DNA from: Peribacillus kribbensis DSM 17871
GTDB taxonomy: Bacteria > Bacillota > Bacilli > Bacillales > DSM-1321
Length of the DNA: 64,000 bases
Reading direction: 5' to 3'
Assembly: GCF_000430765.1 (NCBI RefSeq)
Contig: NZ_KE387240.1
Span: forward strand, 1 to 64,000
How positions within the stretch are numbered: position 1 is the stretch's first letter; each line of letters begins with the position of its first letter. Positions 17,474 to 27,042 of the stretch are shown one piece after another. A program made the position numbers and the translations under genes. The notes under the pieces were generated by a model that was given only the letters and a program-made list of their open reading frames with translations, ran no database searches and had not been told where the DNA came from.

Positions 17474-19543
17474 ATGCAGAAGGTATTGGTAGTAGGTGCA
17501 GGAAATGGTGGAAAGGCTATACTGAAGATTCTTCGGGAAACTGAATCCCTCACTGTAATTGCAGTCGTGGACACAAACAGCGATGCTCCCGGGATTCTCC
17601 TTGCAAAGAGTTTAGGCATAGCGACCGGAACAAAGTGGGAGGAGTATATTACGCCAGACCTTGATATCATTATTGAGGTAACCGGGGATGACGATGTATT
17701 TAGGAGTATCAGGAAAAGCAAATGGGCTGATACTGTTCTTGTGCCTGGCACCGTCGCAAAATTGCTGGCGGATGTCTTTTCGGAAAAGGAAAATTTGATT
17801 TCGGAGCTTAAGGAGCAGTCCTATAAGCATGACTTAATTTTTAACTCAACAGATGACGGCATGATTGTCGTTGATACGAAAAACCATATTACTCTTTTCA
17901 ATAAAAGTGCTGAAAGGATTATCGGAGTTTCTGCCTGGGAGGCTATGGGAAAGAATATCCTGGAAGTCATCCCGACTAGCAGGCTGCCGAAAATCCTCCG
18001 CAGCCACAGAATTGAAGCAAATAAAGAGCAGATGCTTGAAAACGGAACAAAGATTATCACAACCCGTGTGCCGCTCTTAGATGAAAGCGGAAAGAGCGTC
18101 GGGGCCTTTGCTGTTTTTAAAGACATTACAGAGGTCGTGAATTTGGCAGAAGAAATCACCAACTTAAAATCCATTCAGGTTATGCTTCAGGCGATCATAC
18201 ATTCGAGTGACGAGGCGATTTCGGTGGTTGATGAAAACGGCAGAGGAACTCTGATTAATCCGGCCTATACAAGGCTGACAGGATTGAAGGAAGATGAAGT
18301 AATCGGGAAGCCTGCAACAGCCGACATCTCAGAAGGGGAGAGCATTCATATGCAGGTGCTCAAGACACGCAGGACGTTCCGCGGCGCAAAAATGAGGGTT
18401 GGGCCCAATAAAAAAGAAGTGATCGTCAACGTTGCCCCCATCATTGTGGACGGGAGACTTCAGGGAAGCGTCGGAGTCATCCATGACATGTCAGAAATCC
18501 AAAGCCTGACCAGGGAGCTTGACCGTGCAAGGCAAATCATCAGGACACTGGAAGCCAAGTATCTGTTTGATGATATTATTGGTGTTTCAGAAGAAATGGA
18601 GATTGCCATAGGGCAGGCAAAGCTCGCAGCCCAGACTCCTGCAACCATTTTGTTAAGGGGTGAGTCAGGGACTGGAAAAGAGCTCTTTGCCCATGCGATC
18701 CATAATGGAAGTGACAGGAAGTACAATAAATTTGTCAGAGTAAACTGTGCGGCGCTGTCTGAATCCCTGCTGGAAAGTGAGCTTTTCGGCTATGAAGAGG
18801 GTGCTTTCTCAGGAGCGAGACGCGGAGGAAAAAGAGGTCTATTTGAGGAAGCGAACAATGGCAGTATTTTTCTTGATGAAATAGGTGAAATCTCCCTCGG
18901 GACCCAGGCGAAGCTCTTAAGAGTCCTTCAGGAACGGGAAATTATGAAGGTGGGAGGAACAAAGCCCCTGCCAATCAATGTCCGGATCATTGCAGCGACA
19001 AATGTGAATTTGGAAAAAGCGATTATGAACGGCAATTTCCGTGAAGATTTATACTTCAGGCTGAACAGAATGCCCATCCACATATCACCGCTCAGGAATC
19101 GCCGTGAGGATATTGAGCCATTATGCAAATTTCTGATTCACAAGCTGAATCAAGAATATGGCCGCAATATTGAAGGCATAACAGAGAGTGCCCTTACGAA
19201 ACTAAAGCTTTACAGCTGGCCTGGAAATGTGAGGGAGTTGGAAAACATCCTTGGGAGGGCCATGATTTTCATGAAATTGCATGAAACCTGGATCGATTTT
19301 TCCCATCTTCCTGAATTATCGGATCCTGGAGATAAGATTGGAGAAATAAATCTACCCGAGCCAATGAGCATGAAACAGCCATTGTCTGAACAAGTGGAAG
19401 CATTTGAGGCGAATGTCCTTAAAGAAACCCTGAAACACCACAAAGGCAATAAAACGGCTGCTGCCAAATCCCTGGGGATATCAATCAGAAGTTTATATTA
19501 CAAATTAGAAAAATATCATCTTGAAGATATCAGCATGCAATAA
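17474..19543 (+). CDS. bkdR: Sigma-L (sigma-54) dependent activator BkdR
   Basis: Enhancer-binding activator of the bkd operon. 689 residues: an N-terminal Rossmann-like segment ([14 protein letters not shown], 1-110), two PAS domains (about 120-225 and 240-345), an AAA+ sigma-54 interaction domain with Walker A GESGTGKE at about 396-403, GAFSGA at about 443-448 (a GAFTGA variant that contacts sigma-54), Walker [10 protein letters not shown], and a C-terminal Fis-type HTH ([20 protein letters not shown], about 652-671). The Rossmann-like N-terminus may sense a ligand; not proven. It stands directly upstream of its likely UAS and -24/-12 promoter. Confidence 0.94.
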   Translation: MQKVLVVGAGNGGKAILKILRETESLTVIAVVDTNSDAPGILLAKSLGIATGTKWEEYITPDLDIIIEVTGDDDVFRSIRKSKWADTVLVPGTVAKLLADVFSEKENLISELKEQSYKHDLIFNSTDDGMIVVDTKNHITLFNKSAERIIGVSAWEAMGKNILEVIPTSRLPKILRSHRIEANKEQMLENGTKIITTRVPLLDESGKSVGAFAVFKDITEVVNLAEEITNLKSIQVMLQAIIHSSDEAISVVDENGRGTLINPAYTRLTGLKEDEVIGKPATADISEGESIHMQVLKTRRTFRGAKMRVGPNKKEVIVNVAPIIVDGRLQGSVGVIHDMSEIQSLTRELDRARQIIRTLEAKYLFDDIIGVSEEMEIAIGQAKLAAQTPATILLRGESGTGKELFAHAIHNGSDRKYNKFVRVNCAALSESLLESELFGYEEGAFSGARRGGKRGLFEEANNGSIFLDEIGEISLGTQAKLLRVLQEREIMKVGGTKPLPINVRIIAATNVNLEKAIMNGNFREDLYFRLNRMPIHISPLRNRREDIEPLCKFLIHKLNQEYGRNIEGITESALTKLKLYSWPGNVRELENILGRAMIFMKLHETWIDFSHLPELSDPGDKIGEINLPEPMSMKQPLSEQVEAFEANVLKETLKHHKGNKTAAAKSLGISIRSLYYKLEKYHLEDISMQ

Positions 19544-19544
19544 A

Positions 19545-19569
19545 TTGCAGGGTTTGCAAATTTCTGCAA
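19545..19569 (+). promoter_or_regulatory. Candidate BkdR upstream activating sequence
   Basis: TTGCAG (19545-19550) and CTGCAA (19564-19569) are an exact inverted repeat flanking the 8-bp palindrome TTTGCAAA (19553-19560). It begins 1 bp after the bkdR stop codon, about 55 bp upstream of the -24 element, the usual place for an enhancer bound by a sigma-54 activator. Confidence 0.55.
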
Positions 19570-19610
19570 GGGTCTTCGGGGCGAATCCTTAATAAATGAA
19601 GTCTGAAAAG

Positions 19611-19627
19611 TTGGCATGGAACTTGCA
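19611..19627 (+). promoter_or_regulatory. Sigma-L (sigma-54) -24/-12 promoter of the bkd operon
   Basis: TTGGCAT-GGAAC-TTGCA matches the consensus TGGCAC-N5-TTGCA with the invariant GG and GC 12 bp apart. It lies 64 bp upstream of the bcd start. Confidence 0.88.
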
Positions 19628-19690
19628 ATAAGCTAAACGGATGCTACTGACAAAATGAATGTTAAAAACACTATATTGGAGGATTCAGAC

Positions 19691-20788
19691 GTGGAAATTT
19701 TTAAATATCTCGAAACATACGATTACGAACAGGTGGTTTTCTGCCAGGATAAACGCTCCGGATTGAAAGCAATCATTGCCATCCATGACACAACTTTAGG
19801 GCCAGCGCTCGGCGGTACCCGCATGTGGACCTATGAGAGTGAAGAAGCAGCGATTGAAGATGCATTGAGGCTTGCTAAGGGTATGACTTATAAAAATGCT
19901 GCCGCAGGACTTAATCTCGGCGGAGGAAAGACGGTCATCATCGGCGATCCTAAAAAAGATAAAAATGAAGCTATGTTCAGGGCATTCGGCCGGTATATCC
20001 AGGGTTTGAATGGACGTTATATCACAGCAGAGGATGTTGGTACGACGGTCGCTGACATGGATATAATCCATGAAGAAACAGACTTTGTGACTGGTATCTC
20101 CCCTGCCTTCGGTTCTTCAGGCAATCCATCTCCAGTAACAGCCTACGGAGTATACAGAGGGATGAAGGCTGCCGCCAAAGCTGCTTTCGGGAGCGATTCA
20201 CTGGAAGGGAAAGTCATTGCTGTCCAAGGGGTAGGAAATGTCGCTTATAATCTCTGCCGGCACCTGCACGAAGAAGGAGCAAACTTAATCGTAACCGATA
20301 TCAATAAAGAAGCAGTTCAAATGGCCGTAGAAGAATTTGGTGCAAAAGCTGTAGATCCTGCTGATATTTACGGAGTGGAATGTGATATTTACGCTCCATG
20401 TGCTTTAGGAGCTGTAATCAATGACGATACCATTCCCCAGCTGAAAGCCAAGGTCATTGCCGGTGCAGCAAACAATCAGCTGAAGGAAACACGCCACGGA
20501 GACAAGATCCATGAGATGGGTATCGTATATGCCCCAGATTATGTTATTAATGCCGGCGGAGTAATTAATGTTGCTGATGAGCTCTACGGCTATAACCGCG
20601 AGCGTGCCATGAAAAAGGTTGAATTGATTTATAACAACATCGAAAAAGTAATCGATATCGCAAAACGCGACGGCATCCCTACCTACAAAGCAGCTGACCG
20701 TATGGCAGAAGAGCGGATCGAAAGTGTAAGAACTTCAACTAATCTCTATCTTCAAAACGGAAAACATATTTTAAACCGCCGCCGCTGA
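19691..20788 (+). CDS. bcd: Leucine dehydrogenase (branched-chain amino acid dehydrogenase)
   Basis: NAD-dependent oxidative deamination of Leu, Val and Ile to their 2-keto acids. The GTG at 19691 is chosen: TTGGAGGA lies upstream and the product starts [17 protein letters not shown], the family N-terminus; the ATG at 19655 would add 12 odd residues and include the ribosome site. 365 residues. [10 protein letters not shown] and the catalytic Lys region [13 protein letters not shown] near 80 are intact, with a C-terminal Rossmann domain ([11 protein letters not shown] near 180). First gene of the operon; in B. subtilis ptb would precede it. Confidence 0.96.
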   Translation: MEIFKYLETYDYEQVVFCQDKRSGLKAIIAIHDTTLGPALGGTRMWTYESEEAAIEDALRLAKGMTYKNAAAGLNLGGGKTVIIGDPKKDKNEAMFRAFGRYIQGLNGRYITAEDVGTTVADMDIIHEETDFVTGISPAFGSSGNPSPVTAYGVYRGMKAAAKAAFGSDSLEGKVIAVQGVGNVAYNLCRHLHEEGANLIVTDINKEAVQMAVEEFGAKAVDPADIYGVECDIYAPCALGAVINDDTIPQLKAKVIAGAANNQLKETRHGDKIHEMGIVYAPDYVINAGGVINVADELYGYNRERAMKKVELIYNNIEKVIDIAKRDGIPTYKAADRMAEERIESVRTSTNLYLQNGKHILNRRR

Positions 20789-20863
20789 TGCGCTGGAACT
20801 CCGGAGGATATCCCAAAGGCCTGTCATCCTTTTTTCAGCATCCGATAACTGGAGGTATGAAGC

Positions 20864-21979
20864 ATGCAGGAGCACTGCAAACGTATCCTTGCCATCAGAC
20901 CCGGTTCTGCCTCCACAAAAATAGGGATATTTGATGATAAAGTCCCGATCCTGGAAAGGACCATCAGGCATGAAGCCAGTCAGATAAAGGAATATAAATA
21001 TATCTTTGACCAATACGAATTTAGGAAAAAGGCTGTTCTGGAAGCCCTTGATGAAGAAGGAATCAACATTTCAAAACTGGAGGCTGTCTGCGCCAGCGGC
21101 GGACTCCTCTGGCCGATAGAAGGCGGGACGTACTTGGTCAGCCGGGAAATGCTGAAGGATTTAAAAGAGGCCTTTAATGGCCAGCATTCTTCGAATCTTG
21201 GTGCTCCAATCGCCTGTGAAATTGCAAGGGGATTAAATATTCCTGCTTTTATCGTCGATCCGGTAGTAGTGGATGAGCTGGAGCCGCCTGCAAGGGTTTC
21301 CGGTTTCCCCTTGATAGAAAGAAAGAGTATTTTCCATGCCCTCAACCATAAGGCAGCTGCTAGAAGAGCTGCGAAGGAATTGGGAAGCTCTTATGAGTCA
21401 CTGAATCTGATTATCGTCCACATGGCTGGAGGCATCACCATCGGAGCCCATAGGAAAGGCAGAGTAATCGATGTCAATAACGGCCTTCACGGAGAAGGGC
21501 CTTTCAGTCCTGAAAGAGCGGGTACCGTTCCGTCCGGGGACCTGGTGAGGCTGTGCTTCTCCGGCCGTTATGATCGTGAGGAAATTATGCAAATGCTTGC
21601 CGGGCGGGGAGGTCTTGCCGGCTATCTTGGCACAGATGATGCGGTTAAAGTAGAGGAAATGATTGCTGCCGGAAATTCAGAAGCAGCACAGCTCTATTCA
21701 GCTATGGCCTGTCAGGTAGCAAAGGAGATAGGAGCCCAGAGCACGGTACTTGAGGGCAGGGTGGATGCCATTGTTTTCACAGGAGAGCTTTCATATGGAA
21801 AAAGCCTGGTGAAAGAAATCACCAGAAGGGTGAACTGGATTGCTGATTGTCTGGTATATCCTGGAGAAAATGAACTTCAGGCCCTGGCCGAGGGCGCTCT
21901 GCGCGTATTGAACGGGGAAGAAGAGGCAAAGGATTATTCAAAAAAACGAAAAAAAGCAGCATCTAAGAAAGGAGTGTAA
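20864..21979 (+). CDS. buk: Butyrate kinase homologue with altered active-site motifs
   Basis: A full-length member (371 residues) of the acetate/butyrate kinase family, in the place of buk in bkd operons, where Buk makes ATP from branched acyl-phosphates. Several otherwise near-invariant residues differ: NPGSTSTK is RPGSASTK (N12R, T16A), GRGGLL(K/R)P is ASGGLLWP (R78S, R83W), H(L/M)GGG is HMAGG (G188A), LDGEG is LHGEG (D209H), and TGG(L/I)AY is TGELSY (G308E). The frame is otherwise intact, with a good AACTGGAGG ribosome site. Its partner ptb is absent. It may be catalytically impaired or repurposed. A weak hairpin with T tract (20805-20835) lies between bcd and buk. Confidence 0.85.
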   Translation: MQEHCKRILAIRPGSASTKIGIFDDKVPILERTIRHEASQIKEYKYIFDQYEFRKKAVLEALDEEGINISKLEAVCASGGLLWPIEGGTYLVSREMLKDLKEAFNGQHSSNLGAPIACEIARGLNIPAFIVDPVVVDELEPPARVSGFPLIERKSIFHALNHKAAARRAAKELGSSYESLNLIIVHMAGGITIGAHRKGRVIDVNNGLHGEGPFSPERAGTVPSGDLVRLCFSGRYDREEIMQMLAGRGGLAGYLGTDDAVKVEEMIAAGNSEAAQLYSAMACQVAKEIGAQSTVLEGRVDAIVFTGELSYGKSLVKEITRRVNWIADCLVYPGENELQALAEGALRVLNGEEEAKDYSKKRKKAASKKGV

Positions 21980-21985
21980 AATGAC

Positions 21986-23407
21986 ATGGCAAACGAGTAT
22001 GATTTGGTAATATTGGGCGGAGGAACCGGCGGCTATGTAGCGGCTATCCGTGCTGCACAGCTTGGGCTCAAGACCGCTATCGTTGAGAAAGGCAAACTTG
22101 GCGGTACATGCCTGCATAAGGGGTGCATTCCCTCCAAAGCTTTGCTGAGGAGCGCCGAGGTATATAAAACTGCCAAAAAAAGCAGTGAGTTCGGTGTGGA
22201 AACCGGAGAAGTAACTTTAAACTTTTTAAAGGTACAGGAGAGAAAGAACGGAATTGTGGACCAGCTTCACAAGGGAGTCCAATTTCTCATAAAAAAAGGG
22301 AAAATCGATGTTTATGAAGGTCTTGGACGAATCCTGGGCCCATCTATTTTTTCCCCTATGCCCGGGACCATTTCAGTCGAAATGAACAACGGCGGAGAAA
22401 ACGAAATGCTGATTCCGAAAAACGTCATCATTGCTACTGGCTCCAGGCCGAGAACATTGCCGGGACTGGAAATTGACGGGGAGAAGGTCCTTACTTCAGA
22501 TGAGGCATTGATGCTTGAGAAATTGCCTGAGTCCCTCATCATTGTCGGCGGAGGTGTGATCGGCATCGAATGGGCTTCCATGATGTCAGATTTTGGAGTG
22601 AAGGTAACGGTTATAGAATATGCAGACCGAATTGTCCCGACTGAGGATCGAGAGATTTCAAAGGAAATGCAGCGGCTCATGAAGAAAAAGGGCGTCGTGA
22701 TCGTGACTAATGCTAAAGTCCTTCCAGAAACCCTGAATGCTTCTTCCTCTGTCACCGTATCTGCCGAGGTGAATGGAGAGGTCAAACAATATGAGGCAGA
22801 GAAATTGCTGGTTTCAGTAGGGCGTGCAGGAAACACTGAAGGAATCGGCCTTCAAAACACGGATATTGAAACAGAAAAAGGATACATACGGACCAATGCA
22901 TTTTATCAGACAAAGGAATCACATATTTATGCAATCGGCGATGTAATCGGCGGACTTCAGCTTGCGCATGTAGCTTCCCACGAGGGAATTACCGCTGTGG
23001 AGCACATTGCAGGGAAGAATCCTGCCCCCATTGACTATACAGCTGTCTCTAAGTGCATCTACTCAAGCCCAGAAGCGGCAAGTGTAGGTTTGACGGAGGA
23101 AGAGGCAAAGGAAAAAGGCTTTAAGATCAAGACCGGGAAATTTCCGTTTAAAGTGATCGGAAAGGCCCTGGTGTATGGCGAATCAGACGGATTTGTAAAG
23201 ATCATTGCAAATGAAGAAAATGATGATCTCCTTGGAGTTCATATGATCGGTCCACATGTGACGGACATGATTTCTGAAGCGGGCCTGGCCAAGGTGCTAG
23301 ATGCCGCATCATGGGAAATCGGACATACCATCCATCCCCATCCGACCCTGTCAGAGGCAATCGGAGAAGCTGCACTTGCAGTGGATGGACTGGCGATTCA
23401 TTCCTGA
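21986..23407 (+). CDS. lpdV: Dihydrolipoyl dehydrogenase (E3) of the branched-chain keto acid dehydrogenase
   Basis: FAD enzyme that reoxidises the lipoyl group of E2 with NAD+. 473 residues. FAD motif LVILGGGTGGYVAA at the N-terminus, redox pair in GGTCLHKGCIPSK near 38-50, NAD-binding GGGVIGIEWA near 185, and the catalytic His-Glu region HTIHPHPTLSEAIGEAAL near 445. AAGGAGTG precedes the ATG; buk ends 6 bp upstream. Being in the bkd operon, it is the LpdV paralogue rather than PdhD. Confidence 0.95.
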   Translation: MANEYDLVILGGGTGGYVAAIRAAQLGLKTAIVEKGKLGGTCLHKGCIPSKALLRSAEVYKTAKKSSEFGVETGEVTLNFLKVQERKNGIVDQLHKGVQFLIKKGKIDVYEGLGRILGPSIFSPMPGTISVEMNNGGENEMLIPKNVIIATGSRPRTLPGLEIDGEKVLTSDEALMLEKLPESLIIVGGGVIGIEWASMMSDFGVKVTVIEYADRIVPTEDREISKEMQRLMKKKGVVIVTNAKVLPETLNASSSVTVSAEVNGEVKQYEAEKLLVSVGRAGNTEGIGLQNTDIETEKGYIRTNAFYQTKESHIYAIGDVIGGLQLAHVASHEGITAVEHIAGKNPAPIDYTAVSKCIYSSPEAASVGLTEEEAKEKGFKIKTGKFPFKVIGKALVYGESDGFVKIIANEENDDLLGVHMIGPHVTDMISEAGLAKVLDAASWEIGHTIHPHPTLSEAIGEAALAVDGLAIHS

Positions 23408-23442
23408 TAGTTAGAAGTTATTTTAAGCTGGGAGGGTTTTAA

Positions 23443-24450
23443 ATGGTTGAAAACCGCCATAAGGCAATGGGTTTAACTGATGAAACCGTATTGGAAATAT
23501 ATGAAAACATGCTGATGAGCCGCCGTGTTGATGAGCGGATGTGGCTGCTGAACCGATCTGGGAAGATTCCGTTTGTGATCTCCTGCCAGGGCCAGGAGGC
23601 GGCACAGGCAGGGGCTGCTTTTGCACTCGACCGCAATAAGGATTATGTGCTTCCTTATTACCGTGATGTAGGTGTGGTCCTGGCTTTCGGCATGACCCCA
23701 AGGGACCTGATGCTGTCTGGTTTTGCTAAAGCAGAGGATCCAAGCTCAGGCGGACGCCAGATGCCAGGACATTTTGGACAGAAGAAAAACCGGATCGTCA
23801 CTGGATCATCTCCGGTGACGACCCAGGTTCCCCATGCGGTAGGAATTGCCCTTGCCGGTAAGATGCAGGGAGAGGATCTGGTGACTTTTGTAACCTTTGG
23901 AGAGGGTTCCTCTAATCAGGGAGACTTCCATGAAGGCGCAAATTTTGCCGGGGTTCATAAACTGCCTGTCATTTTCATGTGTGAAAATAACAAGTATGCG
24001 ATATCGGTGCCGATTGAAAAGCAGCTGGGCTGTGCAAAAGTCTCGGACCGTGCGATTGGATATGGGATGCCGGGCTTTACGGTAGATGGAAATGACCCGC
24101 TTGAAGTATATCAGGCTGTTAAGGAAGCCGCAGATCGGGCCCGCAGAGGGGAAGGCCCTACCCTGATTGAAACGGTCTCTTATCGTCTGACAGCTCACTC
24201 CAGTGACGATGATGACCGTACCTACCGGGCACCGGACGAAGTGGCGGATGCCAAAACAAAAGATCCGATCATTACCTTTGGCGCATATCTGAAGGAAACT
24301 GGTGTCCTTACGGATGAGCTCGAAGAACAAATCAATAAAAAAATCATGCAGATCGTAAATGAAGCGACGGACTATGCTGAAAATGCTCCATATGCAGAGC
24401 CGGAGTCAGCACTGAGATATGTGTACGCGGAGCAGGAGGGGGAATTTTAA
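23443..24450 (+). CDS. bkdAA: Branched-chain keto acid dehydrogenase E1 alpha subunit
   Basis: With BkdAB it decarboxylates branched 2-keto acids and transfers the acyl group to lipoyl-E2, giving starters for branched-chain fatty acids. 335 residues; thiamine diphosphate motif GEGSSNQGDFHEG...ENNKYAIS near 152-184 and the phosphorylation-loop region TYRAPDE near 260. GGGAGGG lies before the ATG. The stop codon overlaps the bkdAB start (TAATG). Confidence 0.96.
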   Translation: MVENRHKAMGLTDETVLEIYENMLMSRRVDERMWLLNRSGKIPFVISCQGQEAAQAGAAFALDRNKDYVLPYYRDVGVVLAFGMTPRDLMLSGFAKAEDPSSGGRQMPGHFGQKKNRIVTGSSPVTTQVPHAVGIALAGKMQGEDLVTFVTFGEGSSNQGDFHEGANFAGVHKLPVIFMCENNKYAISVPIEKQLGCAKVSDRAIGYGMPGFTVDGNDPLEVYQAVKEAADRARRGEGPTLIETVSYRLTAHSSDDDDRTYRAPDEVADAKTKDPIITFGAYLKETGVLTDELEEQINKKIMQIVNEATDYAENAPYAEPESALRYVYAEQEGEF

Positions 24451-25433
24451 TGGCAGTAATTTCTTATATTGATGCCGTGACCATGGCAATCAGAGAGGAA
24501 ATGGAGAAAGATTCCCGCGTTTTTGTCCTGGGAGAAGACGTTGGCCGAAAAGGCGGGGTATTCAAGGCGACCCATGGCCTTTATGAAAAGTTTGGTGAAG
24601 CCAGAGTTCTGGATACGCCTCTTGCTGAATCAGCCATTGCAGGAGTGGGAATTGGTGCAGCCATGTACGGAATGAGGCCGATTGCCGAGATGCAGTTTGC
24701 TGATTTTATTATGCCCGCTGTCAACCAGATCATTTCAGAAGCTGCAAAAATCAGATACCGCTCCAACAATGACTGGAGCTGCCCGATTGTCATCCGCGCC
24801 CCTTATGGCGGCGGCGTTCATGGAGCATTATATCATTCTCAGTCTGTTGAAGCCGTGTTTGCCAACCAGCCTGGACTGAAAATTGTCATGCCTTCCACAC
24901 CATATGATGTGAAAGGACTTTTAAAGGCCGCGATCCGGGATGAGGATCCAGTTCTTTTCTTCGAGCATAAACGTGCGTACAGGCTGATCAAAGGGGAAGT
25001 TCCAGACGATGATTATGTTCTTCCAATTGGGAAAGCTGATGTCAAGAGAGAAGGGGACGACATTACAGTCATCACTTATGGCTTATGTGTGCATTTTGCC
25101 CTTCAGGCTGCTGAAAAGCTGGCCAGCGACGGCATTTCCGCCCATATTCTGGATCTTAGAACGGTCTATCCGCTCGATAAGGAAGCCATCATCGAAGCAG
25201 CATCGAAAACAGGAAAGGTCCTTCTTGTTACAGAGGACAATAAAGAAGGAAGCATCATGGGGGAAGTGGCTGCCATTATCGCTGAAAACTGCCTTTTTGA
25301 CCTGGACGCTCCTATTAAAAGGCTGGCCGGCCCTGATGTTCCTGCTATGCCGTATGCTCCGACCATGGAGAAATACTTTATGGTAAACCCTGATAAAGTG
25401 GAAAAAGCAATGCGGGAGCTTGCAGAATTTTAA
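24450..25433 (+). CDS. bkdAB: Branched-chain keto acid dehydrogenase E1 beta subunit
   Basis: 327 residues: transketolase-like pyrimidine domain (VLGEDVGRKGGVFKATHGL at the N-terminus, RIRY/APYGGGVHGALYHSQS near 115-130) and a C-terminal transketolase domain (LDLRTVYPLD near 235). Overlaps bkdAA by one base; forms the E1 heterotetramer. Confidence 0.96.
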   Translation: MAVISYIDAVTMAIREEMEKDSRVFVLGEDVGRKGGVFKATHGLYEKFGEARVLDTPLAESAIAGVGIGAAMYGMRPIAEMQFADFIMPAVNQIISEAAKIRYRSNNDWSCPIVIRAPYGGGVHGALYHSQSVEAVFANQPGLKIVMPSTPYDVKGLLKAAIRDEDPVLFFEHKRAYRLIKGEVPDDDYVLPIGKADVKREGDDITVITYGLCVHFALQAAEKLASDGISAHILDLRTVYPLDKEAIIEAASKTGKVLLVTEDNKEGSIMGEVAAIIAENCLFDLDAPIKRLAGPDVPAMPYAPTMEKYFMVNPDKVEKAMRELAEF

Positions 25434-25461
25434 TCATTGGATGTGAAAGGAGGCATATACA

Positions 25462-26742
25462 TTGGCTGTCGAAAATTTAAAAATGCCCCAGCTTGGCGAG
25501 AGTGTCACAGAGGGGACCATTTCAAAATGGCTTGTTTCCCCCGGGGATAAAGTCAACAAATACGATCCGATTGCAGAAGTGATGACAGACAAAGTGAATG
25601 CTGAAGTGCCGTCATCTTTTACAGGTACAATCAAGGAATTGATCGCAGAAGAGGGAGAAACTCTTTCGGTTGGTGAAATCATCTGTTCCATTGAAACAGA
25701 AGGCAGTACTGCAGAAGTGAAGGACGTTCGTCCTACGGCTGCAGCGGCAGAAAAAGCGGCCGAAGCTGAAGCCCCGCCAGCAAACCCGAATAAAGCCCGT
25801 TTTTCCCCGGCCGTGCTGAGGATCGCCCAGGAGCATGGTATTGACTTAACCAAGGTCAACGGTTCAGGAGCCGGCGGCAGGATTACGAGAAAAGATGTTT
25901 TGGCCATTGCAGCTTCAGGCGGTGTTCCTGCATCCCTTGAGCCGGAGCAGGCTGACGTGGAGCAAGCACCAAAGTCTGAGATTGCTGCTCCAATTCCTGA
26001 GAAAAAACAGAAGCCGGCGGAAGTCTACATTCCAACAGCAGCCGGTGATGTCGAGATTCCGGTAACAGGTGTTAGAAAGGCTATTGCGTCCAATATGCTG
26101 AGAAGCAAGCACGAGGCTCCGCATGCATGGACCATGATTGAAGTCGATGTTACAGAGCTTGTCGCATACAGGGATTCATTGAAAGCCGGCTTTAAAAAGC
26201 AGGAAGGCTATAATCTGACTTACTTTGCCTTCTTCGTTAAGGCTGCTGCCCAGGCGCTGAAGGAATTCCCGCAGATCAACTCCATGTGGGCAGGAGATAA
26301 AATCATCCAGAAAAAGGATATTAATATCTCCATCGCCGTTGCGACAGAGGATGCCTTGTTCGTACCTGTCATCAAGAATGCAGATGAAAAGACCATAAAA
26401 GGAATCGCAAGGGAAATTAACGAGCTTGCAGGCAAAGTGAGAGCAGGGAAACTGAAATCTGATGAAATGCAGGGAGGAACCTTTACAGTCAACAATACTG
26501 GCTCCTTTGGTTCCGTCCAATCTATGGGGATTATCAATTACCCGCAGGCGGCCATTCTTCAGGTTGAATCCATCGTTAAAAGACCTGTGATCATCAATGG
26601 CATGATTGCGGTCCGTGACATGGTTAACCTTTGTATGTCCCTGGATCACAGAGTGCTGGACGGATTGGTTTGCGGACGTTTCCTGGCAAGAGTGAAGGAA
26701 ATCCTGGAAAACACTTCAAAGGAAAATACACCGATTTATTAA
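25462..26742 (+). CDS. bkdB: Branched-chain keto acid dehydrogenase E2 (lipoamide acyltransferase)
   Basis: Core of the complex. TTG start behind AAAGGAGG; 426 residues. One lipoyl domain (1-77, lipoylated Lys44 in MTDKVNAE), an Ala/Pro-rich linker, the peripheral-subunit binding domain (RFSPAVLRIAQEHGIDL...GAGGRITRKDVL, about 115-150), a second linker, and the catalytic acyltransferase domain from about 195 with DHRVLDG near the C-terminus. Last gene of the bkd operon. Confidence 0.96.
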   Translation: MAVENLKMPQLGESVTEGTISKWLVSPGDKVNKYDPIAEVMTDKVNAEVPSSFTGTIKELIAEEGETLSVGEIICSIETEGSTAEVKDVRPTAAAAEKAAEAEAPPANPNKARFSPAVLRIAQEHGIDLTKVNGSGAGGRITRKDVLAIAASGGVPASLEPEQADVEQAPKSEIAAPIPEKKQKPAEVYIPTAAGDVEIPVTGVRKAIASNMLRSKHEAPHAWTMIEVDVTELVAYRDSLKAGFKKQEGYNLTYFAFFVKAAAQALKEFPQINSMWAGDKIIQKKDINISIAVATEDALFVPVIKNADEKTIKGIAREINELAGKVRAGKLKSDEMQGGTFTVNNTGSFGSVQSMGIINYPQAAILQVESIVKRPVIINGMIAVRDMVNLCMSLDHRVLDGLVCGRFLARVKEILENTSKENTPIY

Positions 26743-26754
26743 TAAAACTCCATC

Positions 26755-26783
26755 GCGCCGGAAGGAATTTCCGGCGCTTTTTT
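26755..26783 (+). terminator. Intrinsic terminator of the bkd operon
   Basis: GCGCCGGAA and TTTCCGGCGC form a GC-rich stem followed by TTTTTT. The remaining 255 bp to mutA hold a perfect 16-bp palindrome at 26882-26897 (GCTGCTTTAAAGCAGC) but no gene and no clear cobalamin riboswitch. Confidence 0.9.
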
Positions 26784-27004
26784 AAAGCCCCCGGCTCACT
26801 CAGCCTATAATTGCACAAATATACTGACTGTTCTAAAATATACATGAGTACATGATTTCTTAAACGAGCTTCGCAAAGTAGGCTGCTTTAAAGCAGCAGC
26901 TTGATTTGTCGTGCCGGCATACTCGCACTGATGACCATGATCAGCCAGATTCTGACCTGTTTTTATCCGCTATTATCTTGTAGAATACAACCTTTAAATA
27001 ACCA

Positions 27005-27042
27005 AAGGGAGGGAGCTTTCAGGAACTGAAAGCGATTACATG
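27005..27042 (+). promoter_or_regulatory. mutA translation start region: distant Shine-Dalgarno, hairpin and cre-like site
   Basis: AAAGGGAGGG (27005-27013) is a strong ribosome site but ends 26 nt before the only plausible mutA ATG at 27040. Between them GCTTTCAG (27015-27022) and CTGAAAGC (27026-27033) form a perfect 8-bp hairpin with a GAA loop; folding it leaves about 7 nt, a normal spacing. TGAAAGCGATTACA (27027-27040) also fits the CcpA cre consensus TGNAANCGNWNNCW and overlaps the hairpin and the start codon. Confidence 0.6.

Noticed and set aside
26925-26945. Second sigma-L promoter ahead of mutA
   Set aside because: A GGCAT...GC resemblance exists but the GG-to-GC distance is 9 rather than 12, so it does not fit.
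26784-27039. Cobalamin riboswitch upstream of mutA
   Set aside because: The mutase needs B12, so I looked for a B12 box and found none; only a 16-bp palindrome and the start hairpin are present.
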